From contig CM039139.1 in assembly GCA_022036555.1 (NCBI GenBank), positions 2,874,441 to 2,938,440 of the forward strand: a stretch of 64,000 nucleotides of DNA, given 5' to 3'. This stretch comes from Microstegium vimineum (lineage: Eukaryota > Streptophyta > Magnoliopsida > Poales > Poaceae). The notes below the pieces were generated by a model, which was given only the letters and a program-made list of their open reading frames with translations, searched no databases and had not been told where the DNA came from. Shown here in pieces: positions 57,401 through 64,000 of the stretch. The number at the start of each line of letters is the position of its first letter. Within the stretch, counting starts at the first letter, position 1. Both the position numbers and the translations under genes were made by a program.

Positions 57401-58148
57401 GGCCACCACTGAAAATTGTTGAATTTTGGCAAAATTTCGCTGAACTTGGGAACCCTACATCAAGCTACTTTCATTAAATACATCATTTTAATATTGATTT
57501 TCCATTTATTTGATATTGTAGATGTTAATAGTTTCTTAGTAAATTTGATAAATGTTAGATAAATTTTACTTAGGAAAAAACTTAAGTGACTTATTATAAT
57601 TTAGGATGTAGGAAGTATTTATTAGAATTGTACCTAAGGATTACTTTACTGTGACAGTTGGAACAATATATTTTAGTTATCTACTTTTCTGTGACGACTG
57701 GCGCACAATATGGTAGTGTAAGAGTGTGATGAGATGAATGGGTGAATTCCTATAGATGAAATTTTCCAATCACTTCTACATATACACATCAATATTATGC
57801 TCAATGTTCTTTGCTTACATTATTATGAAGACACATTTTCATTGCAATTTGTGCTCCATATTCTTTCAGTCTTCTGGGCGTACTGAACTGTTGCCTTGGA
57901 AAAGTATTTACTGTATACGGAGTGAAGGGATCCGAAAGGTACGTGTCTGAGAGAGAGAGAGCAGGTGCAACATGAATTTGTTTATTTTTTCCTTTCCTCC
58001 ATTGTCAAATATGTGTAACGTAGCATATGTTAAATGTTGCAGGATTGTAATAGAACATGCACATGGAATTGCAGTTGTTGAAATTGGCTATATGCTAGAA
58101 AGTGAAACACCACATGAGTCAGAGGAAAGCGAAATTGGGGACAGATAA
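47661..58148 (+). CDS. Kinase-MSP-WD40 fusion protein, 863 residues, 14 exons
   Basis: Exons: 47661-47831, 47932-48190, 50023-50242, 50339-50493, 50560-50777, 50958-51347, 52261-52344, 52454-52521, 53805-53859, 54712-55233, 55340-55471, 55572-55714, 57870-57938, 58043-58148. All have GT-AG borders and consistent phase (2592 bases). Residues about 35-320 are a receptor-like cytoplasmic kinase: GRGGFG loop (48-53), Lys69 in VAIKKL, Glu85, HMDLKPEN (174-181, so a non-RD kinase), DFG (194-196), YMPPEYLLEGK and TDVYSLGV. Residues about 345-455 are an MSP domain (LLSVNPLQLNFSLPEPKK, FRLLPSETLSAYFLPLSG, VVPPKCRYTLAV). Residues about 505-850 resemble coatomer beta-prime WD40 repeats (AVHPTKPWIL, SFKAHEDRGTVLLDVHPSRP, IKLWDW, KVWDID, TIWDYHAG, TGTEDGRVSLWSSS). 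No signal peptide or membrane segment is seen, so it should be cytosolic. Grass kinase-MSP proteins such as Snn3-D1 act in pathogen recognition; the function here is inferred. An upstream exon cannot be excluded. Confidence 0.85.
48191..50022. mobile_element. Intron 2 with a CACTA-like terminus
   Basis: The 1.8-kb intron begins at GTATGATT and ends CCACAG. At 48271 it contains CACTACTAAAAAAATGGC, a CACTA-type terminus, followed by TTTGCAGGGGTGGTTGGTAA and AAGCCGTCCCTGAAAATCC, typical subterminal words. A matching right end is not clear; AATTAGAGTAGTG near 49045 is a weak candidate. The rest includes GC-rich DNA (48480-48620, 49100-49400) without a recognised protein. Confidence 0.5.
51348..52260. 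other. Intron 6, with long AT microsatellite
   Basis: Apart from the (AT)32 tract at 51412-51475, the intron is AT-rich with no recognised element. Confidence 0.6.
51412..51475. repeat. (AT)32 microsatellite
   Basis: Sixty-four bases of uninterrupted AT lie 65 bp after the donor of intron 6. Tracts of this length are unstable and usually polymorphic. Confidence 0.95.
53176..53525. mobile_element. Short CACTA-like MITE in intron 8
   Basis: The segment is bounded by GCCACTAC on the left and GTAGTGGC on the right, an eight-base inverted repeat containing the CACTA pentamer. Interior words such as AGAGACACG, AAAGTGTCATA, GAGACACTA and AATGTCTCTT form short inverted sets. At about 350 bp with no ORF it would be non-autonomous. 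No clear three-base target duplication is visible. Confidence 0.5.
53860..54711. other. Intron 9, nothing recognised
   Basis: The intron is AT-rich with no ORF and no recognised repeat family. Confidence 0.5.
56987..57615. mobile_element. Stowaway-type MITE carrying a nested insertion
   Basis: The left end reads CTCCCTATATATATTCCAAA and the right end, complemented, CTTCCTACATCCTAAATTAT, with AAATTATAAGTCA-like words next to both. TA flanks both ends, the target duplication of Tc1/mariner MITEs. The interior is interrupted at 57098-57456. Confidence 0.75.
57098..57456. mobile_element. 359-bp insertion inside the Stowaway MITE
   Basis: The segment is bounded by ACATCAAACT (57088-57097) and ACATCAAGCT (57457-57466), a ten-base near-perfect direct repeat that looks like a target duplication. 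It contains two copies of GGATTCCGCTGAATTTCGT near 57148-57185 and further AATTTCG words. I see no clear terminal inverted repeats, so the class is open. Confidence 0.5.
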
Positions 58149-59782
58149 AGATAACGCAGGCTATAGTTGGTATTAGTATTCTACTTTTATGTTTGTTATA
58201 ATTGCATAATTTGGCGCATCATTCGTGTAATGCACTAACACTCCCTCATCTCGCGTTCCGATTGTGACAGATTTTAGTTAGTATAAGTGTAATTTGAGTC
58301 TACGGATTGATGGTCAGATGTTTTTCTTTTTTAGAGATTTTTTGAATCTCTCTTTTTCTAGATTATCCACGTATAATCCTAGATGGCTTCACTGGAGGTT
58401 TCAAAAGAAGTCTCTAATTAGTAATACTAAGATTCTATTAAGCATGTGTCCGAGGTGACATAGTAATATACATATGTTGCTATCGATGTTGTGGAACACA
58501 ACTCAGACTGCACTTAATAAAGTGGCCGTAAAGTGGCTAGTAAAGTGGCCGTGCATTGCCATCATCTTCATACCTGGTACGAGATGTGAGAGTTGCATGG
58601 ACCATACATATCCTCTACAGTACTTGCCTCTACAGTTAGATCAATGATATGTGGGATCGGATTCACGTGTCAGTGACCCAGGGCAAGCCTAAGTACTGCA
58701 GAGGAATCAGAGGACAATGGTGGTGCGGTAAGCCTCTAGAACTGATGTTGCATGTTACGTGTGTCATGATACGACACAAATGTGAAATGTCGACGACACC
58801 TCCGATCCACGGTATCTGGATGCACGTGCGAGGATGTTGCAAGGATTGACAAGATTGTTCAGAGAGCACTAACTTTAACTTCACATGTTGCTATACTATA
58901 AATAAACTTTAGTTCCTCAATGGATTATTTTGCAAGACCACACATTAGCAGCAGTTTACAAGTGCGCACTCACCTTTTTAAGTGATGCTCCTTCCTTGAT
59001 GATCAAGGATCTTTTACAGAATGCGGCGAAAATGCATAACATGATGTCATGATCGAATATTTACACCCTGTTGCCGGATTCGGGAATTTCACGATACATG
59101 CTTTTTGAATGGAAATGCTGCTGCGATTCATTTGATGGAACTTATGCAATGCGGTAGGAGTGATGATTTTGTCATTGGTGTATTTCCCTCGTGTGCGTTC
59201 GGCAGTTGCTTGATCAGGCTGACTAGTGCTTATGTCCATATCAACATTGGAATGCAAAGTAGTGATGAACATGAGTGAACCGTACCGCAGACTCCATAAA
59301 TCAGTGGTGAAATGTTTTTTGCGTTGTTGCATGCGTCCCATCACGTAGATTACGTACTTGTGTCGTACTCACTAAATTAGTATGGATGCTTAACCCAACC
59401 GTGCTCACCTAATACATTCGCATTATTTTGTTGATGACATATATAATTTAGACCTCATGTCCCCACTCATCTTCTGAATCTAAATGAAGAGCTTAACTAA
59501 TTCTCGGCTAGGAATAATCATTTTAAATAAATCTTGTTTGTTTATTTGATATCATTTATGTGAATCGATTCATGGAGTGCAAAAAGGTCTAGGAGAAACA
59601 TAGAAAGAGGAAAATTAATAGAGCTAGGCTCTCTCTTTCAAAAGGCCTACTGGACTCAATATGATAGATACTAATAATAGTTATTTGTTGCTTGGAACAA
59701 AGATTTTTTTGTTAATGCATAACATTTAGGTGATATGCATGGTTGTGCAATATATTGTAGTTGTGGAAATTGAACTAGTTAA
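58149..59782. other. 3' flank of the kinase gene, nothing recognised
   Basis: The stretch holds the likely 3' untranslated region and AT-rich intergenic DNA. CTATAAATAAAC near 58895 could be a promoter or chance. A minus-strand ORF at 59344-59003 has no recognisable domain and no supporting context. Confidence 0.45.
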
Positions 59783-60765
59783 CACATCACCACCAGGCTC
59801 CAAACCCCATCACCACCGGTTTTCGAAATCGTTGCATGGAAGACGGCGGTGATGGGAATGGGCATCACCGCCGAACCTAGAACTGACGGTGATGCCTATT
59901 AAAAAAATAATCCCGTCCGCGCATCCCGCCGGTGGCGCCCAGCTGCCCTGCCACCGCGCATCGTCCGCGCCGGCCACCCCTACCCCGCAACCCACCACCC
60001 AGTCCTCATTCTGGCCAGCCGCTACTCCTCCTCACCGGGGGTGGGGCGGCCGCCGACCGGGCACCGCCAGCAGGATGTGGTTCGAAGAGGGGAAGTAGAG
60101 GGGAGGGGAGGAGGAGGAGAGGCGCACCAAGGTCGCCGCCCTATGGACAAGGTCACCGCTGCCGGATCTTATTACCCCGCAACTGGATCTCGCCGCCTGT
60201 GCGTTGCCCCCTATGCCACCACCCGCAGCTCCTTGCACCGTCGCGGCCGCAGCCCCACATCTACCCCCACACCTCGCCCCGCTGCTGCTCCTCCATATCA
60301 GGCCGATCGAGGGCCAGCGAGCGGAGGGGGGAGGGGAGGGGCAGAAAGTGGTGGGAGGTAAGAGAGGGAGGTAGGGGAGGAAGGAGCGGTGGTTCTGTGG
60401 TGGGGAGGAAAGGGCCGCGATGGGAGTTACGAGGCCGGGAGGGAGGGGCAGCAGGGAGAGGATAAGAGAGAGAAGCGGATGGGGGTGGGGGAGAGGATAA
60501 GAGTGAGAGAGAGAACGGATGGGCCGGAGGTGAGGGAGAGAAGCGGACACGAGATAGTGAGAAAAATTGGGATTGATAATAATTTCAGGTCCGGGAACAC
60601 CTCATCACCGTCAGTTTGTATTAGGAGCCGACGGTGATAGTTATTGTCGCCAGCTCATAATATAAACTGGCAGTGATAGGATATTATAATCACTAATTGT
60701 AGTTATTACCGTCAACTAATGTTAAAAACCGATGTTGATGGACTAGCGGTGATGATATTTTCTAT
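59783..60765. mobile_element. Non-autonomous CACTA-like element with GC-rich interior
   Basis: The flanks carry the words CACCGCC, GACGGTGATG and GCGGTGATGAT in both orientations (59785-59895 and 60600-60755). The right end reads GATATTTTCTATAGTA, the complement of a TACTATAGAAAATATC terminus. The left terminus is not intact. The interior (59915-60560) is strongly GC-rich with purine runs and could be a captured genomic piece; I recognise no protein in it. Confidence 0.5.
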
Positions 60766-61000
60766 AGTATTGACCCCTTTTTTGTGGAAATCCCATAGCC
60801 CTATCCCCCTTGGGCTTATCCCTTAAATAGCTACTTCCACGGAGCTATATTTAAGATGCTTGACCTAGTTACTTCCTTTGGTTGGAATCCTCCATTTTGA
60901 AATACACTTCTTGCATATTTACCCCCTTAGCATTGTAAAATACAATAGCTTCAAGATTTCTAAACTTTCCTCAAAAGTTTCATTGTAGCAAGTCTAAAAC
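60766..61000. other. Short AT-rich spacer
   Basis: Nothing is recognised between the CACTA-like end and the first LTR start. Confidence 0.5.
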
Positions 61001-62068
61001 TGTCACACCCTAAAATTTTTGAATTTCAGGATGTGAATATAAGAAATAATTAAACAATGATTTTCACATAATTTTAAAACTTTCCCAATATTTATTTTTC
61101 TTTACAGGAAATTTAGTATAGGAAAAATAATTGTTTGTTTTTCTAAATTAAATAAGGTTGTTCTGTGTCTGTGCATTCATACCGATGTATTTTGGTATTT
61201 CATGAGTGAAAAATGTTTTATTAATGCGTTTAGACGTTGTCCAAACCCTTCCAAGAATTTTTCAGCTTTTTCTGGAATTAATTCTCCTTTGCCTAGAGCT
61301 AACTCCAATTTTTGGATGGTTCTAGAATCCTTTTCACGAGCTCTAAATATTTTTATTTGGACTCCTCGTGTCCCAATCTATCTTCAGGATTTTTCCTGGA
61401 AATTTTTGGGGATTTTCAGATTATTTTTCGTGAATTTATGAAGTAATCTAGAATTTTCTAGACTATCCTTTCGCGGGAAATTATTTCTGAAAATAAAAAG
61501 AAAACCTATCCTATCATGTGCTTAGGCCGAATCTCCTTCCTTTCTTTCTTTCAGCCCAGCACCGGCCCGTCGGCCGCTTTCCTCCTCTCCCGCACCGCGC
61601 TGGCCCATCGGCAGCGTCGGCCATCGGCAGTGTCGGCCATCGGCACTGGCACATCGGCAGTGTCGGCTCAGCCAGCCCGCTCGCCCGCACGTGCGCGCCC
61701 CCCCCCCTCTCACCGATAGGTAGGTCCCACCTGTCAGCCGCTTCCTCCACCTTCCTTTCTTCCTCCACTCGCCTTTCCTTTCCGGCGCCTTCCTTTCGCG
61801 CGCCACCCTTTCCATCTGGCCGCCGGACTTTCCTTTCCGACTGCCGCTCCACCCTATAAAAGCCCACACCTCCTCAACCTCCAAGCACCCTGCCGCCTCG
61901 CCCTCTCTGCAGCACACCGCGCGTCGCCTCTCCGCACCTCCTGTGCTGCCCCGAGTCCTGCGCCGGAGCATCCGCCACCTTAAGGCCCAGTCGTGCGCTC
62001 CTACAACTGTATGGCCGCACCCTTACCCGCTCGCCGCCCCCACTGTGAAGACCGGCCGCCACCGAGAT
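61001..62068 (+). repeat. 5' part of a Tekay-like LTR
   Basis: The segment starts TGTCACACCCTAAAATTTTT, close to the TGTAACACCC start of the LTR at 4659-8263. A TATAAAA lies at 61855 after a GC-rich U3 with GCCATCGGCAGTGTCGGCCA repeats. It is broken at 62068 by a second LTR start. Confidence 0.6.
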
Positions 62069-64000
62069 TGTAACACCCTAAAATTTGAAATAGTAAATAG
62101 ATTTAAATTTGAGTTTAATTTGATTTAATTTCAAATCTTTTTGTGAAGCATAGAATTAAATATATAAAACTTAAATTAAATTCCATGTTAGGGTAAACAT
62201 GTGTGATGCATCTCATGCCCTTGCATTCTTTTTCTTGTGTTGTGTGGCATTGCAAAATCTTGAAAAGGTTTTCAAAATCTATTTTTGGAAATTAGTTTGC
62301 AAAATTCAGAAAAGGAAAAAGAAAAGAAAAAGGAAGAACTGTTCCTCTCACCTTTCTGGCCCGAGAAGCCCGCGGCCTGCTTCCCCTTCCTCTCCTCCTC
62401 TCTGGGCCGGCCTGCCGCGCCACGGCCCAGTCCGCCGCGGCCTTCCCTCCCTCTCTCCCACTGACGGCTCTGGCCCGCATGTCGGCGCTGCCCGCATCCC
62501 TCTCTCTGTCTCTATCTCCATCGGCCCACCTGTCGGCGCCCTTTTCCTTCTCTCTCCCTTTCACTGACAGGTCGGACCCGCCTGTCATCTCCTCCCCTCC
62601 CCTTCCCGTGTCCGTGCCGGACTGTGGCCGCGCCGCGACGCCGCGTCCGCCGACGCCGCAACCATCTCCTCCGCGGACTCCGCGCCCTCGTAGCTGCGTC
62701 GGACTCTCCCTCGTCCTCCTTAAATAGCGCCGATCCCCGCACCGTTTTTCCCCATCGCAAGCCCTTCGTTCGCCCGCAATCGAAGCAGCGCAGAGCCGCC
62801 ATCGCCGCCACCGCGTTCCGCCGTCGAGCCGCCGCGTTCCAAGCTCCTCCGACCGCGGTAAGCGCTCCCGACTCGCGCGTAAGCCTCGCGAAGACGCCGA
62901 ACACGTTTTCCCTCTCTTCTTTCCCTCCCTTGTGCTCTGTGTCATCCCGTCGCCGTGCGCCGTGGATCCGATGCCGCAGTACACACGTCGTCGGCCCCCT
63001 TCCGCCCTTTGCCGAGCCTCGGTTTTGCCCTAGCAAGCTTCGCCATGCTTCCCTTGTTCTCCCCGAGCAGTTTCCCGGTCAGATTGGCCACCCGAAGTCC
63101 CTAACCGCCGTCACAGAACGCCGCCGCCGCGGTTCATCGTCGCCAACGCCTCTCCGTCCTTCTCCGAGCCCCGCCGTGGCTCTGGGTGAACTCGCGTCAC
63201 CATCCTCGACCTCTCGGTGCAATCGGATTTGAAAACGGGGCACCGCAGAGACCTGTCCCCCTCGCGCCGCCGTGCTCTGGCCGCCGGCCATGGAAACTGC
63301 CGCGCCGCTCTGCTCTGAGCCGAGGAAGAACCGCCGTAGCCCCCTCCCTTCTAATCTCCACCCTTGAACTCAGATCCAACGGCTCTGGATCCTCCATACC
63401 CCTTCGCTCTGGCATTTTTCCTAAAGAGCCCCCGAGCTTTCTGACCTCTGAACCCGCAGTCCAAAGCGCCATCCAGCTATGCGTTTTCCTCTCGGGAAAG
63501 CGTATTTCCTTTTCTGAGTTGTTTAATTCCGAAAATAAAATAAAACCCTAATTCCCTTTTTACCTCTAATATTCAAAAGCTCATATTTTCTTCGTTTCAA
63601 ATCCAAATCGACCCGTTCGAGTTGCGTTAGATCCGTGTTTTCATGCTCTATCCAGTAGCATAGGTTTCACCTATGTTAATTACTTTTGAAAATCAGAGAA
63701 AATTACTTTGCTTTTGCTAAACCTATCTCTCTTCAAAATCCCGTTTAATCTCTAACTTCTTCGTTTTAGATCCGATTAGCGTGATTCTCGTATACTTGTG
63801 ATCGTAGTAAAGTTTAGATCTGTTTTATAACCTTTTCAAAGTCTCTTTATTGTTTATGGTGTAATGTCCTGATCATGTCTTGTTTGCTTTGTGTATGATT
63901 GTTCGGATGATTGCGTGGTGATGTTGATCGAGTACAGCCGGTGAGATCTTCGTTGACCAAGAGTTCTTTGCAGCAGATCAGGATCACCAATAGCTTTGGG
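62069..64000 (+). repeat. Second Tekay-like LTR start, running off the window
   Basis: TGTAACACCCTAAAATTTG starts here, with a GC-rich interior (62340-63400) and a TATA-like TTAAATA at 62720. It apparently entered the LTR at 61001, with GAGAT (62064-62068) as the candidate duplicated target. Its end is outside the window. ORFs in the GC-rich part overlap in many frames and look accidental. Confidence 0.6.

Larger units (their letters stand above)
55715..57869. other. Intron 12, repeat-bearing
   Basis: The 2.15-kb intron splits a WD40 repeat between TFN and LLGVLNCC. It holds a C-rich stretch (55990-56110), AT-rich DNA and a Stowaway MITE at 56987-57615. No separate gene is recognised; ORFs here are accidental. 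Confidence 0.6.

Noticed and set aside
59003..59344. 113-codon minus-strand ORF as a gene
   Set aside because: It has no domain, no promoter or splice support and ordinary composition; it is probably chance.
59889..60637. GC-rich ORFs in the CACTA-like element
   Set aside because: The products are Arg/Gly/Pro-rich in all frames with no recognisable domain. A captured gene fragment is possible but not supported by any motif.
62199..63551. ORFs in the last GC-rich block
   Set aside because: They lie inside an LTR with the same composition as the block at 6400-7990, overlap on both strands and match nothing.

Overview
The window is nuclear DNA from a grass, probably a panicoid (Sorghum/Saccharum/Setaria type); the genus is an inference. 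It has canonical GT-AG introns and one long spliced gene. Around it lie nested Ty3/gypsy and Ty1/copia LTR retrotransposons, CACTA and Mutator-like DNA transposons and small MITEs, all of grass type. I see no rRNA, tRNA, CRISPR or prokaryotic-style operons.

Layout. Positions 1-2681 are the 3' end of a Tat-lineage gypsy element. It carries a spliced antisense plant-mobile-domain gene, and its LTR (1576-2681) holds a 24-bp minisatellite. This element interrupts the gag of a Tekay-like gypsy element on the minus strand (2682-8263), which has a 3.6-kb LTR, a Met-tRNA primer site and an extra ORF before gag. Positions 8264-9780 are LTR-like remnant, a microsatellite and AT-rich DNA. Positions 9780 to about 16970 are a decayed CACTA element on the minus strand (TnpD plus a second gene; right end missing). 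Positions 17132-20874 are an Athila-like gag-protease element. It abuts a Tat element (20875-24735, minus) whose pol has dual RNase H, three TAG stops and one TAA stop, and which carries the C-terminal half of the same antisense gene. Positions 24741-28882 are CACTA-type and MuDR-type transposase remnants around a 75-bp repeat block.

Positions 30828-38103 are a 7.3-kb LTR element flanked by AAGAT duplications, with no recognisable gag or pol (a LARD). Positions 40526-47214 are a copia element flanked by CAATA duplications, with decayed gag-pol and a rearranged 5' LTR.

Positions 47661-58148 are the one convincing host gene. Its 14 coding exons keep phase at every junction and encode an 863-residue fusion of a non-RD receptor-like cytoplasmic kinase, a major sperm protein (MSP) domain and a coatomer beta-prime-like WD40 region. 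The copia element lies only about 450 bp upstream of its first ATG. Its introns hold CACTA-like and Stowaway insertions and a 64-bp AT repeat. Downstream come a CACTA-like non-autonomous element (about 59783-60765) and two Tekay-like LTR starts, one apparently inserted in the other (61001 and 62069).

The most interesting object is the kinase-MSP-WD40 gene. Grass kinase fusion proteins, including the kinase-MSP protein Snn3-D1 of Aegilops tauschii, act in pathogen recognition, and I do not recall a described protein with this exact three-part architecture. Coordinates of motifs were read by eye and may be off by a base or two; the kinase-gene exons were cross-checked by reading frame.
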